Origin: Acanthamoeba sp. SK_2022b
Lineage: Eukaryota > Discosea > Longamoebia > Acanthamoebidae
DNA: 13,775 nucleotides
Reading direction: 5' to 3'
Assembly (NCBI GenBank): GCA_027943245.1
Contig: JANDJZ010001533.1
Span: forward strand, 1-13,775
Shown here: positions 1 to 6,441 of the stretch, piece after piece
How positions within the stretch are numbered: the first letter of the stretch is position 1
Layout of the letters: every line of letters starts with the position of its first letter
The notes under the pieces: generated by a model
The model's database searches: none
What the model saw: the letters and a program-made list of their open reading frames with translations, nothing else
What the model was told of the DNA's origin: nothing
Position numbers and translations under genes: made by a program

Positions 1-27
1 CGGCGTGTCGCGTGCACAACGTCACGC

Positions 28-1569
28 TCAGCGCGAGCCCGGTGCCCAGCGCAGGGTGACCGGCTGGCCCGGACGCAGCTGGGCGGCGGCGTCGGCCGCC
101 GCCTCGGTGAGCACGCCGGCGACGGGGTAGCCACCGGTGACCGGGTGGTCGGCCAGCATCAGCACCGGCTCGCCGCCGGGCGGCACCTGCACCGCGCCGC
201 GGACCAGCCCGGCGCTCGGCAGCTGACGGCCCGGCTCGGCGGGTGCGAGGGCGCCGGTCGCGTCGGTGGGCCGCAGGCGCACGCCGACCCGGTCGGACCG
301 CTCGTCGACCGTCCAGGACGTGTGCGTCAGGGCGTCGGCGTCGCGGAGCCAGTCGTCGTGCGGACCGCGGACGAGCTCGAGCAGGACCGGCCCGGCGGGC
401 GGGGTCGGGACGGGGGCGACGTCCACGACCGGCAGGTCGTCCGGCGGCGCGCCGACCGCGAGCAGGTCGCCGGCGGCGAGCGGGTCCGGGCCGAGGCCGG
501 CCAGCACGTCCCGCGACCGCGACCCGAGCACCGGCGGGACGTCCCAGCCGCCGCGCACCGCGACGTACGCCCTCAGCCCGCTGCGGGCCGGACCGAGCGC
601 GAGCTCCTGGCCGTCCCGCACGAGGAACGGCGTGTTGAGGCCCTGGCCGCGGCCGTCCACGAACACGTCCACGTCGGCACCGGTGACGGCGAGCCAGAGG
701 TCCCGGCCCTCGGCCCGCAGCCGCAGCCCGCCCAGCGTCACCTCGAGCGTCGCCGCGTCCTGCCGATCGGCGACGAGGCGGTTCGCCAGCGCGTGGGCGC
801 GCCGGTCCGCGGCGCCGGACGGGCCGACCCCGAGCGACGCGAGACCAGGACGTCCGCGGTCCTGGACGGTGGTCAGCGGGCCCGGCGCGAGCACGCGTGC
901 CCCGGCGGCCGCGACGGGCTCGGCGGGTGCCCCGGTCCCGGAGCCCGTCGCAGGGGCGTCCGGCAGCTCGGCCACGGCGACGAACCGCACGCGCATCCCC
1001 GGCCGCAGCAGGGCGGGCGGGTCGCGCCGCAGGTCCCACAGCGGCAGGCTCGTGCGGCCGAGCAGCTGCCAGCCGCCCGGCGACGCGCGCGGGTAGACGC
1101 CACTGAGGTCGCCGGCCAGGCCCACGGCACCGGCCGGCACCCGGGTGCGCGGCTCCGCTCGCCGGGGCACGTGCAGCCGCGGGTCACCGCTCGCGAGGTA
1201 GGCGAAGCCGGGCGCGAACCCGCCGAACGCGACGGTCCAGTCGGTGCCGGTGTGGGCGGCGACGACCTCGTCCGGCGTCAGGCCGGTCAGCCGGGCGACG
1301 TCGTCCAGGTCCGGGCCGTCGTAGCGCACCGGCACCACCACGAGCTCGCCGTCCCCGGTGGCCCGCGGCACCGGCCGGACGTCCGCGAGGGCCGTCCGCA
1401 CGTGCGGGAGCTCGGCCGGCGAGCCGGCGACCACCAGCACGGTCCGGGCGCCCGGGACCACCTCCGCGACGCCCTCGATCGCCGCCTCCCGCACGGCGGT
1501 CGCCAGGGCGAGCACCTCGACGGTGCCCGCCACCTCGAGCAGCAGCGCCCGCTCGCCGAACGGCCTCAC
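28..1569 (-). CDS. pxpBC: Fused 5-oxoprolinase subunits B and C (PxpB-PxpC, KipI-KipA type)
   Basis: Two subunits of the ATP-dependent 5-oxoprolinase, which with PxpA opens 5-oxo-L-proline to glutamate in the cytoplasm. The 513-aa product reads as two domains in one chain. Residues 1 to ~205 are PxpB/KipI-like (AHS1 family), with [11 protein letters not shown] near 115-125, [18 protein letters not shown] at 143-160 and [11 protein letters not shown] at 163-173. A short Ala/Pro/Gly linker (~205-222) leads into a PxpC/KipA-like domain (AHS2) starting [16 protein letters not shown] at ~227-242. Separate PxpB and PxpC are roughly 220 and 310 aa, so both halves look complete. The start is GTG at 1569-1567, which overlaps the pxpA stop as GTGA. 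The frame stays open upstream to 2277, but that stretch lies antisense to nothing and in a shadow frame over pxpA, so it is excluded. The fusion and operon position are seen; the function is inferred from family knowledge. Confidence 0.93.
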   Translation of the reverse strand: MRPFGERALLLEVAGTVEVLALATAVREAAIEGVAEVVPGARTVLVVAGSPAELPHVRTALADVRPVPRATGDGELVVVPVRYDGPDLDDVARLTGLTPDEVVAAHTGTDWTVAFGGFAPGFAYLASGDPRLHVPRRAEPRTRVPAGAVGLAGDLSGVYPRASPGGWQLLGRTSLPLWDLRRDPPALLRPGMRVRFVAVAELPDAPATGSGTGAPAEPVAAAGARVLAPGPLTTVQDRGRPGLASLGVGPSGAADRRAHALANRLVADRQDAATLEVTLGGLRLRAEGRDLWLAVTGADVDVFVDGRGQGLNTPFLVRDGQELALGPARSGLRAYVAVRGGWDVPPVLGSRSRDVLAGLGPDPLAAGDLLAVGAPPDDLPVVDVAPVPTPPAGPVLLELVRGPHDDWLRDADALTHTSWTVDERSDRVGVRLRPTDATGALAPAEPGRQLPSAGLVRGAVQVPPGGEPVLMLADHPVTGGYPVAGVLTEAAADAAAQLRPGQPVTLRWAPGSR

Positions 1570-2327
1570 GCGAACGGCCGCACCGCGACGCCGGCGGCCT
1601 CGAGCGCGTCCCGCACCGCCCGAGCCATCGCGGCCGCCCCGGGGGTGTCGCCGTGCACGCACACCGAGTCGGCGTCGACCTCGACGACGCTCCCGTCGAC
1701 CGCCTCGACGGCGTGCTCGGTGGCCAGTCGGACGACGCGCGCGGCGACCTGCGCGGGGTCGTGCAGCACGGCGCCCGGCTCGGATCGCGGGACGAGCGTC
1801 CCGTGCGCGGTGTAGGCGCGGTCGGCGAACGCCTCGGTGACGACCCGCAGGCCCCGCGACTCCGCGTGGCGCAGCAGCGCCGAGCCGGGCAGACCCAGGA
1901 CGGCGAGCGAGTCGTCGAACGACTCGACCGCGTCGACGACCGCCAGGGCGTGCTCGTCGTGGTGGACGGCGGTGTTGTAGAGCGCCCCGTGCGGCTTCAC
2001 GTACGTGACGCGGGTGCCGGCGGCGCGGGCCATGCCGGCCAGCGCGCCCAGCTGGTAGACGACGTCGTGGGTCAGCTCGTCCCGGCTCGCGTCCACGAAG
2101 CGGCGCCCGAACCCGGCGAGGTCGCGGTAGGAGACCTGCGCCCCCACCCGGACGCCGTTCGCCGCGGCCCAGTGCAGGGTGCGGGCGAGCGTGGCCGGGT
2201 CGCCGGCGTGGAACCCGCAGGCCACGTTCGCGCTCGTGACGAGCCCGAGCATCGCCTCGTCGTCGCCGAGCTCCCACCGGCCGAACGACTCGCCGACATC
2301 GCTGTTGAGGTCCACGTGCGCGTCCAT
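1566..2327 (-). CDS. pxpA: 5-oxoprolinase subunit PxpA (LamB/YcsF family)
   Basis: Catalytic-side subunit of the bacterial 5-oxoprolinase PxpABC, which removes 5-oxoproline formed by spontaneous cyclisation of glutamine and glutamate. The protein is 253 aa, the normal size for the family. Family signatures are [11 protein letters not shown] at 6-16, [11 protein letters not shown] in the N-terminal third, VKPHGALYN in the middle and [10 protein letters not shown] near the C-terminus. The ATG at 2327-2325 puts the DLNSDVGE block at the usual distance from the N-terminus. The frame is open back to 2570, but the extra residues run through the repeat-bearing spacer and look non-coding. It is first in a two-gene operon with the PxpB-PxpC fusion. 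The GGGGG run directly abutting the ATG is too close for a normal Shine-Dalgarno site, and a CAGACT hexamer 6 nt upstream suggests leaderless initiation. Confidence 0.95.
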   Translation of the reverse strand: MDAHVDLNSDVGESFGRWELGDDEAMLGLVTSANVACGFHAGDPATLARTLHWAAANGVRVGAQVSYRDLAGFGRRFVDASRDELTHDVVYQLGALAGMARAAGTRVTYVKPHGALYNTAVHHDEHALAVVDAVESFDDSLAVLGLPGSALLRHAESRGLRVVTEAFADRAYTAHGTLVPRSEPGAVLHDPAQVAARVVRLATEHAVEAVDGSVVEVDADSVCVHGDTPGAAAMARAVRDALEAAGVAVRPFA

Positions 2328-2333
2328 GCCCCC

Positions 2334-2339
2334 AGTCTG
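2334..2339 (-). promoter_or_regulatory. Candidate -10 box for leaderless pxpA
   Basis: CAGACT on the minus strand keeps the conserved A at position 2 and T at position 6 of an actinobacterial TANNNT -10 box. It ends exactly 6 nt before the pxpA ATG, the spacing expected if transcription begins at the A of the start codon. The match is weak alone; it gains weight because three other genes here show the same spacing. No clear -35 box is visible. Confidence 0.35.
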
Positions 2340-2352
2340 GCCCGTCCCCACC

Positions 2353-2449
2353 CCACCGGGCGGTGAGTGAGGGTCACTTTCCACCGGCCGGCGGTGGGTG
2401 AGGGTCACTTGCGCGCTCGAAAGTGACCAGGACTCACCGCCCCGGGGTG
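2353..2449. repeat. Three-copy imperfect ~30-bp intergenic repeat (two direct, one inverted)
   Basis: Unit 1 (2353-2380) and unit 2 (2381-2411) lie head to tail, and unit 3 (2420-2449) is inverted. Each has a small CACC...GGTG dyad followed by a GGTGRGTNNNGGTCACTT core. Cores are GGTGAGTGAGGGTCACTT (unit 1), GGTGGGTGAGGGTCACTT (unit 2) and, read on the minus strand, GGTGAGTCCTGGTCACTT (unit 3). Units 2 and 3 face each other across a ~9-nt spacer and could form a hairpin with an 8-bp GGTCACTT/AAGTGACC inner stem. The array fills most of the spacer between pxpA and the divergent membrane-protein genes, so it could be an operator array or a dispersed REP-like element. The structure is seen; the role is not known. 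Confidence 0.7.
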
Positions 2450-2472
2450 TCGGACGTGGCACGCTTCGGCGC

Positions 2473-2742
2473 ATGACGCGACGAGCGACCCGCCTGCTGG
2501 TGACCGGGGTCCTGCTGCTGGGCGCGGGGCTCGGCATCGTCCTGTGGGGCGCGTTCGACCTGGTCGCCACCGGCTACCGGATCGACGACGAGGGCACCAG
2601 CTTCCGCCTGGCCGACGACCTGCTCGGCTGGGGCGGGCTCGTCACCGGCCTGTCGGTGGGAGCGGTGGGCGCGATCCTGCTGGCGGTCGACAGCTTCCGC
2701 TCCGACCGCGAGCGCGACGCGGGAGTGTCCCGTGGGGCGTAG
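2473..2742 (+). CDS. Small two-helix membrane protein, unknown function
   Basis: I do not recognise the family. The 89-aa product starts with a basic stretch (MTRRATR), followed by a hydrophobic helix at ~8-30 ([20 protein letters not shown]) and a second at ~60-80 ([17 protein letters not shown]). A polar loop, [15 protein letters not shown], lies between them, and the C-terminal tail is charged. This suggests a small inner-membrane protein with two passes. I chose the ATG at 2473 because the positive N-terminus and helix begin there; upstream codons run through the repeat array. No Shine-Dalgarno site is visible. A CACGCT hexamer 7 nt before the ATG could be a weak -10 for leaderless initiation. 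Its last 11 nt overlap the next gene, so the two are probably co-translated. Confidence 0.72.
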   Translation: MTRRATRLLVTGVLLLGAGLGIVLWGAFDLVATGYRIDDEGTSFRLADDLLGWGGLVTGLSVGAVGAILLAVDSFRSDRERDAGVSRGA

Positions 2743-3334
2743 CCCGGACGGTTGGGCGCGGCGGATGGGGCCCGGCTACTGGCTGCAGGTGCCGGCGAGC
2801 GTGCTGCTGGCCGTAGGTCTGCTCGGGGCCGGGTCGCAGGCGTCCGCCGGGCTGCGTCCGGTGCTGCTGGTGATCGGGGCCGTGGTGGTCCTCTACGCGG
2901 CCTACCTGGTGCTCGTGCCGCTCGTCGCCCACGGTGCGTGGAAGGCGCTCGAGGTGCTGGCCGAGGAGGCGAGGGGCCCCGTGGACGGCAGCCGCCCGGC
3001 GCCGCGCCCGCGGCAGCGCCGCGGACTCCCGCCGGCGCCACGCGGACAGAGGCACTGGGTGGACGACGGCTCGACGAGGCTCGTCCGCCGGCGGGTGCTG
3101 GTCGACGACCGCGGACGCGTGCTGCACGAGGACGAGCACGACCGACGCCGCGACGCGGCGCTCGGCGCCGGACTCGTCGCGGCCTGTACCGTCGCCGCGC
3201 TGAGCGGACGGCTGCAGGGCGCGGCCGGAGGTGTCGCCTTCGCGCTGTCGGTCATGTCCGCGTGCGGGGTGCTCGGCATCGCCGCCCTGCGCCTCGCGGG
3301 TCGGCGCACGGTGTCGCGCCTCGACGGCGCCTAG
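2732..3334 (+). CDS. Predicted four-helix membrane protein, unknown function
   Basis: No recognised family. The 200-aa product begins at GTG 2732, inside the end of the preceding gene (11-nt overlap). Hydrophobic segments lie at about 17-37, 42-66, 143-159 and 163-188. Between helices 2 and 3 is a ~75-residue polar region rich in Arg, Pro and Asp (about 68-142), probably cytoplasmic because it is strongly basic. It contains a VDDGSTRLVRRRVLVDDRGR segment that could form a small beta structure. There are no cysteine pairs or catalytic motifs. Its partner is the small membrane protein upstream, and a two-component membrane assembly is possible but unproven. It converges on the thioesterase gene, with the two stop codons sharing the palindrome CTAG at 3331-3334. 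Confidence 0.78.
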   Translation: MGRSPDGWARRMGPGYWLQVPASVLLAVGLLGAGSQASAGLRPVLLVIGAVVVLYAAYLVLVPLVAHGAWKALEVLAEEARGPVDGSRPAPRPRQRRGLPPAPRGQRHWVDDGSTRLVRRRVLVDDRGRVLHEDEHDRRRDAALGAGLVAACTVAALSGRLQGAAGGVAFALSVMSACGVLGIAALRLAGRRTVSRLDGA

Positions 3335-3819
3335 ACGGGGAAGACGGCGCAGGCGCTGGACGCCGTGGCGAGCAGGCGCCCGTCGGCGTCGCGGATGTCG
3401 CCCTCGGCGAACGCCGCGCGCGAGCCGGGCTTGGTCACCCAGCCGTGCGCGGTGACCGGTCCGGTGTCGACCGTGATCGGACGCAGGAAGCTGACCTTGA
3501 TCTCCAGCGACGTGTACGCCTGGCCGGACGGCAGCGTCGAGTGCACCGCGCAGCCGCAGACCGAGTCGAGCAGCGTGGCGTAGAAGCCGCCGTGCACCGA
3601 TCCGATCGGGTTGTAGTGCGACTCGTCCGGCACCGCGGTGAACACGACGTCGCCGGGCTCGACCGACACGAAGCCCATGTCCAGGTGGGCCGCGATCGGG
3701 GCGCCGGGGATCTCGCCCTTCAGGATCGCGCGCAGGTAGTCGACGCCGCTCATCGTCCGCGCGGCCGCGGCCTGCGGGAGGGGATCGGTCCAGGTGATCG
3801 TCCTGCTCTTCTCGCTCAT
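3331..3819 (-). CDS. PaaI-family hotdog-fold thioesterase
   Basis: Probable acyl-CoA thioesterase of the PaaI/hotdog superfamily, which hydrolyses (often aryl- or small acyl-) CoA esters in the cytoplasm. The 162-aa product carries the family core: NPIGSVHGGFYATLLDS at 70-86, with the HGG turn at 76-78 and the probable catalytic acid D85, then a LEIKVSFLRPIT strand near 105-116 and a C-terminal strand ending SACAVFPV. The ATG at 3819 is preceded by TACCGT with a 6-nt gap and no Shine-Dalgarno site, suggesting leaderless translation. The frame is open further upstream to 4305, but that part lies antisense to the HxlR regulator and is rejected. It is divergent from the HxlR gene, which may control it. 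The substrate cannot be told from sequence. Confidence 0.9.
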   Translation of the reverse strand: MSEKSRTITWTDPLPQAAAARTMSGVDYLRAILKGEIPGAPIAAHLDMGFVSVEPGDVVFTAVPDESHYNPIGSVHGGFYATLLDSVCGCAVHSTLPSGQAYTSLEIKVSFLRPITVDTGPVTAHGWVTKPGSRAAFAEGDIRDADGRLLATASSACAVFPV

Positions 3820-3825
3820 GCTCGG

Positions 3826-3831
3826 ACGGTA
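3826..3831 (-). promoter_or_regulatory. Candidate -10 box for leaderless thioesterase mRNA
   Basis: TACCGT on the minus strand fits the actinobacterial TANNNT -10 consensus and ends 6 nt before the ATG at 3819. The inverted repeat at 3840-3854 falls where the -35 region would be, so a protein bound there would block this promoter. Confidence 0.5.
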
Positions 3832-3839
3832 GCATCTGA

Positions 3840-3854
3840 GTACGCAATCCGTAC
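3840..3854. promoter_or_regulatory. GTACG-N5-CGTAC inverted repeat, candidate HxlR operator
   Basis: A perfect 5-5-5 dyad in the 51-bp spacer between the divergent thioesterase and HxlR genes. HxlR-type regulators bind short dyads as dimers and often control an adjacent divergent gene. The site overlaps the expected -35 region of the thioesterase. It also lies just downstream of a TAGCAT (3830-3835) that could serve as -10 for the regulator. Position and symmetry are seen; binding is inferred. Confidence 0.5.
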
Positions 3855-3860
3855 CCAGCC

Positions 3861-3865
3861 AGGAG
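3861..3865 (+). promoter_or_regulatory. Ribosome binding site of the HxlR gene
   Basis: AGGAG with a 5-nt spacer before ATG 3871. It decides the start, since the frame is open far upstream over other genes. Confidence 0.75.
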
Positions 3866-3870
3866 CGACC

Positions 3871-4338
3871 ATGACCGCGACGTTCGCCGAGCTCGACTCC
3901 GCCACCTGCTCGATCGCCCGCGCGACGGGCCTGCTCGGCGACCGCTGGAGCATCCTCGTGGTCCGCGACGTGCTCCAGGGCGTCCGCCGGTTCGACGCCC
4001 TGGCCGACCACCTGGGCGTCTCGCGGGACGTGCTGCGTCGCCGGCTCGCCGCCCTCGTGGACGCCGGCGTGCTCGAGCGGGTCGAGTACCGCGAGGACGG
4101 TCAGCGCCCGCGCGCCGAGTACCGACTGACCGACGCCGGCCTCGAGCTCGTCCCGGTGCTCGTCGCCTTCCTGGACTGGGGCGACCGCCACCTGGGCGGT
4201 GCCGACGGCCCGCCCGCGGTCGTCCGTCACGACTGCGGTGCTCCGGTGCGGGCCCGCCTCGTGTGCGCCGACGGCCACGTCGTGGAGGACGCGCGCGCGA
4301 CGCACCTGGAGCCCGGCCCCGGCGCGCGTCGCCGCTGA
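3871..4338 (+). CDS. HxlR-family winged-helix transcriptional regulator
   Basis: DNA-binding regulator of 155 aa. The hallmark N-terminus CSIARATGLLGDRWSILVVRD is at 13-33. It is followed by the recognition region FDALADHLGVSRDVLRRRLAAL at 41-62 and the wing, with RVEYREDGQRPRAEYRLTDAG at ~70-90. A C-terminal extension holds two further cysteines (C122 in HDCGAP and C132 in VCADGH), as in longer HxlR members. C13 sits where the family's thiol-sensing members (YodB, HypR) carry a reactive cysteine, so redox or electrophile sensing is possible but not shown. Start ATG 3871 is backed by AGGAG. It is divergent from the PaaI thioesterase, with a dyad between them, which suggests autoregulation and control of that gene. 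Confidence 0.92.
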   Translation: MTATFAELDSATCSIARATGLLGDRWSILVVRDVLQGVRRFDALADHLGVSRDVLRRRLAALVDAGVLERVEYREDGQRPRAEYRLTDAGLELVPVLVAFLDWGDRHLGGADGPPAVVRHDCGAPVRARLVCADGHVVEDARATHLEPGPGARRR

Positions 4339-4360
4339 GGCGCCCCGCCCGTCCCGCGCT

Positions 4361-4366
4361 TACGGT
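4361..4366 (+). promoter_or_regulatory. Candidate -10 box for leaderless HAD gene
   Basis: TACGGT ends 6 nt before ATG 4373. The GGGGG run at 4368-4372 touches the start codon and is too close for efficient Shine-Dalgarno pairing, which favours leaderless initiation. The gene may also be read through from the HxlR gene 34 nt upstream. Confidence 0.5.
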
Positions 4367-4372
4367 CGGGGG

Positions 4373-4981
4373 ATGAGGCACGTGGTGCGGGACATGGACG
4401 GGACGCTGCTGGACTCGACGCGGGTCGTGCCCGACGCCTTCGTCGCGGCGGTCGCCGAGCTCGGCGGTCCGCGCGTCGACCGGGACGAGGTGGTCGCCGC
4501 CTACTCGCTCGGCGTGCCCGAGGTGGTGCTCGAGCACTTCCTGGGCCGCGAGCTGGTCGACGGGGAGGCGGAGGCCTACTACGGCCGGCTGGTGGGGGCG
4601 GAGGTCGAGCCGTACCCCGGGGTCGCCGCGACCCTGGACGCGTTGCGGTCCGACGGTCGTCCGGTCGCGGTCTTCACCGGCGCCAGCACGCGCGCCGCCC
4701 GGACCCTGCTCGAGGCCGCCGGGCTCGAGGTCGACGTGCTCGTCGGCGGCGATGACATGGGCCGTCCGAAGCCGGCGCCGGACGGGGTGGTGGAGGCGGC
4801 CCGCCGGCTCGGCACCGACCTCCCCGACGTCGTCTACGTCGGGGACGCGGCCAACGACACCCGGGCGGCGCGGGCGGCCGGGGCGGTGGCGGCCGCCGCG
4901 TCCTGGGGACACCTGTTCGAGCCCGACGAGCCGGCCGACCACGTGCTGGGCGAGCCGGCGGACGTCCTGCGCCTGGTCTGA
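4373..4981 (+). CDS. HAD-superfamily hydrolase (phosphoglycolate phosphatase/PpaX-like)
   Basis: Cytoplasmic phosphatase of 202 aa with all four HAD motifs. Motif I is RDMDGTLLDS, with nucleophile D7 and acid/base D9. Motif II is the threonine in VAVFTGAS, near 98-105. Motif III is the lysine in GRPKPAPDG, near 130-138. Motif IV is YVGDAANDTRAARAAG, near 152-167, with the metal-binding aspartates. An alpha-helical cap lies between motifs I and II (~16-80), typical of subfamily I. Family members dephosphorylate small phosphate esters such as phosphoglycolate or pyrophosphate; the substrate here cannot be assigned. Arginine before the nucleophile, where Phe is usual, is a small oddity. The start is the ATG at 4373 because motif I then sits at the very N-terminus. 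Confidence 0.9.
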   Translation: MRHVVRDMDGTLLDSTRVVPDAFVAAVAELGGPRVDRDEVVAAYSLGVPEVVLEHFLGRELVDGEAEAYYGRLVGAEVEPYPGVAATLDALRSDGRPVAVFTGASTRAARTLLEAAGLEVDVLVGGDDMGRPKPAPDGVVEAARRLGTDLPDVVYVGDAANDTRAARAAGAVAAAASWGHLFEPDEPADHVLGEPADVLRLV

Positions 4982-4989
4982 CGAAACTT

Positions 4990-5011
4990 ACAAGCAGGGT
5001 TGACTGTTTGT
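4990..5011. promoter_or_regulatory. Candidate TetR operator overlapping the operon -35 box
   Basis: Inverted repeat ACAAGCA-N8-TGTTTGT, with 6 of 7 arm positions complementary. It covers the TTGACT -35 box at 5000-5005 just upstream of tetR, the usual placement for an autorepressing TetR-family protein. This AT-rich patch stands out in a >70% GC neighbourhood. The dyad is seen; binding is inferred. Confidence 0.55.
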
Positions 5012-5029
5012 TGTCGACCGTGCCACGGT
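5000..5029 (+). promoter_or_regulatory. Promoter of the tetR-acyl-CoA carboxylase operon
   Basis: TTGACT (5000-5005) is a near-consensus -35 box. After an 18-nt spacer comes CACGGT (5024-5029), a -10 keeping the conserved A and final T. The -10 ends 6 nt before the GTG at 5036, so the mRNA may start at the start codon. No Shine-Dalgarno sequence precedes the GTG. Confidence 0.55.
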
Positions 5030-5035
5030 GTGGCC

Positions 5036-5644
5036 GTGACCACACCGACCCGCGTACGCACTCCGCAGGCCGAGCGCACGCGCGCCATGCGCGAGCGGCT
5101 CATGGAGGCCACCATCGAGTGCCTCGCCGAGCTCGGCTGGTCGCGCACGACGACGACGGTCGTCTCGCGGCGGGCGGGCGTCTCCCGCGGGGCGCAGCTG
5201 CACCACTTCCCGGCCAAGCTCGACCTCGTCCTGGCCTCCGTGGAGCACCTCACCCAGCGCCGCCGCGACGAGATGACCCGGGCCGCCGACGACCTGCCGC
5301 ACGAGGGACGGACGCGGGCGGTGCTGGAGATCCTCAGCGAGCACTTCACGTCTCCGGTCTTCACCGCGGCCCTGGAGCTGTGGGTCGCGGCGCGCACCGA
5401 CGACGAGCTGCGCGCCTCCGTCGCCCCGCTGGAGCGGCGCATCGGCCGTGAGACCCACGCCTACGCCTGCGAGCTGCTCGGCGTCGACGAGTCGCTCGGC
5501 GAGAACCGCGCCCACGTCCAGGCGACGCTCGACCTGCTCCGCGGGCTGGGCCTGGCCGAGACGCTCAACGACGACTCCAAGCGGCGGGCGGTCATCCTCG
5601 ACGCCTGGGCCGACACCCTCGACGCACGGCTGGAGCGAGCATGA
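5036..5644 (+). CDS. TetR/AcrR-family transcriptional regulator
   Basis: Ligand-responsive repressor of 202 aa, first gene of the catabolic operon. The N-terminal DNA-binding domain is clear: AERTRAMRERLMEATIECLAELGW at ~13-36, then TTTTVVSRRAGVSRGAQLHHF at ~38-58, a classic TetR helix-turn-helix. The rest is a helical ligand-binding domain with no recognised pocket. GTG 5036 was chosen because the promoter-like hexamers lie just upstream; a longer reading from 5000 would translate the -35 region. The gene overlaps the next one as ATGA (5641-5644), so it is cotranscribed with the pathway it probably represses. By analogy with other TetR regulators of CoA-ester catabolism, the inducer may be an acyl-CoA intermediate, but this is inference. 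Confidence 0.92.
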   Translation: MTTPTRVRTPQAERTRAMRERLMEATIECLAELGWSRTTTTVVSRRAGVSRGAQLHHFPAKLDLVLASVEHLTQRRRDEMTRAADDLPHEGRTRAVLEILSEHFTSPVFTAALELWVAARTDDELRASVAPLERRIGRETHAYACELLGVDESLGENRAHVQATLDLLRGLGLAETLNDDSKRRAVILDAWADTLDARLERA

Positions 5645-6441
5645 CGAGCAGCGCCCTGGACACCGTCCTGACCGACCTGGAGGCCGAGAGCGCGCTGCTC
5701 GACGGCTGGGTCGCCGACCTCGACGCCGCCGGCTGGGCCACCGTCACCACGCCCGAGGGCTGGACGGTCGCGCACCAGGTGGCGCACCTGCACTGGACCG
5801 ACGCCATGTCGCTGGACGCCGTCATCGACCCCGACGCGTTCGGACGCACCCTGCGCGCCGCCGCCGAGCAGGCCGACGACTTCGTCGACCGCGAGGCCGA
5901 CCGGCTGGCCGCGCTCGACCCGGCCGACCTGCTCGAGCGGTGGCGCTCGGGGCGCCGCATGCTCGCGTCCGCCCTGCGCGGCGTGCCCGACGGCACCAAG
6001 GTGCCCTGGTTCGGCCCGCCGATGGGCGCCGCGTCGATGGCCACCGCCCGCTTCATGGAGACGTGGGCCCACGCGCACGACGTCGCCGAGGCGCTCGGGC
6101 ACCCCTACCCGCGCCGCGACAGCGTCCGCCACGTCGCCCACATCGGCATCCGCACCCGACCCTTCGCCTACGGGGTCCGGGGCCTGCCGGTGCCGGACGA
6201 GGACGTGCGGGTCGAGCTGCGGTCCCCGTCCGGCGAGACGTGGACGTGGGGACCGACCTGGGCGACCCAGCGGGTCACCGGCGACGCCTACGACTTCGCG
6301 CTGCTCGCCACGCGGCGCCGTCACCCGGACGACGTCGACGTGCGGGCCGAGGGCGTCCACGCCGCCCAGTGGCTGACCATCGTCCAGGCCTTCGCCGGCG
6401 CCCCCGGCAACGACCCGAAGCCGCGGGGAGGTCGCCCATGA
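5641..6441 (+). CDS. TIGR03084-like metal-binding protein (MDMPI/DinB fold)
   Basis: A 266-aa member of the DinB/mycothiol-dependent maleylpyruvate isomerase superfamily, resembling the TIGR03084 group often found beside AtuA-type genes in actinobacteria. The N-terminal four-helix domain shows the metal triad seen in MDMPI: H49 in WTVAHQVAHLHW (41-52), and E140 plus H144 in METWAHAHDVAEALG (139-152). A beta-rich C-terminal part (~160-255) follows, with RVELRSPSGETWTWGP, as in MDMPI C-terminal domains. Relatives use divalent metal and often mycothiol for isomerisation or thiol transfer; the reaction here is unknown. Start ATG overlaps the tetR stop (ATGA), with GGAG at 5632-5635. It overlaps atuA by another ATGA at 6438-6441, so its dose is tied to the pathway. 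No signal peptide, so it is cytoplasmic. Confidence 0.85.
   Translation: MTSSALDTVLTDLEAESALLDGWVADLDAAGWATVTTPEGWTVAHQVAHLHWTDAMSLDAVIDPDAFGRTLRAAAEQADDFVDREADRLAALDPADLLERWRSGRRMLASALRGVPDGTKVPWFGPPMGAASMATARFMETWAHAHDVAEALGHPYPRRDSVRHVAHIGIRTRPFAYGVRGLPVPDEDVRVELRSPSGETWTWGPTWATQRVTGDAYDFALLATRRRHPDDVDVRAEGVHAAQWLTIVQAFAGAPGNDPKPRGGRP

Noticed and set aside
1..27. Possible gene or terminator downstream of pxpBC
   Set aside because: Only 27 bases are visible and they show no stem-loop or coding signal that can be supported.
145..1815. 556-codon plus-strand open frame opposite pxpBC
   Set aside because: Antisense to a gene with clear KipI/KipA domains; composition is His/Arg/Gly-rich with no motif.
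1570..2277. Extension of the pxpBC frame by 236 codons upstream
   Set aside because: It lies over pxpA in another frame and reads as Arg/Gly-rich low-complexity sequence. The KipI domain begins right at GTG 1569.
2353..2449. CRISPR array
   Set aside because: Only three imperfect copies, one inverted, with no regular spacers and no cas genes.
3323..3350. Terminator between the convergent genes (GACGGCGC twice)
   Set aside because: The two copies are direct, not inverted, and there is no T-run. The stop codons share CTAG, so no spacer exists for a standard hairpin.
2642..4942. Very long minus-strand open frame
   Set aside because: It crosses real plus-strand genes and the thioesterase in the wrong frame, and its translation is Arg/Gly/Pro-rich without domains. 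It is a shadow of GC-rich codon use.
5448..6437. Extension of the AtuA frame upstream by 330 codons
   Set aside because: It lies over tetR and the MDMPI-like gene in a shadow frame. ATG 6438 has a good ribosome site and an ATGA overlap.
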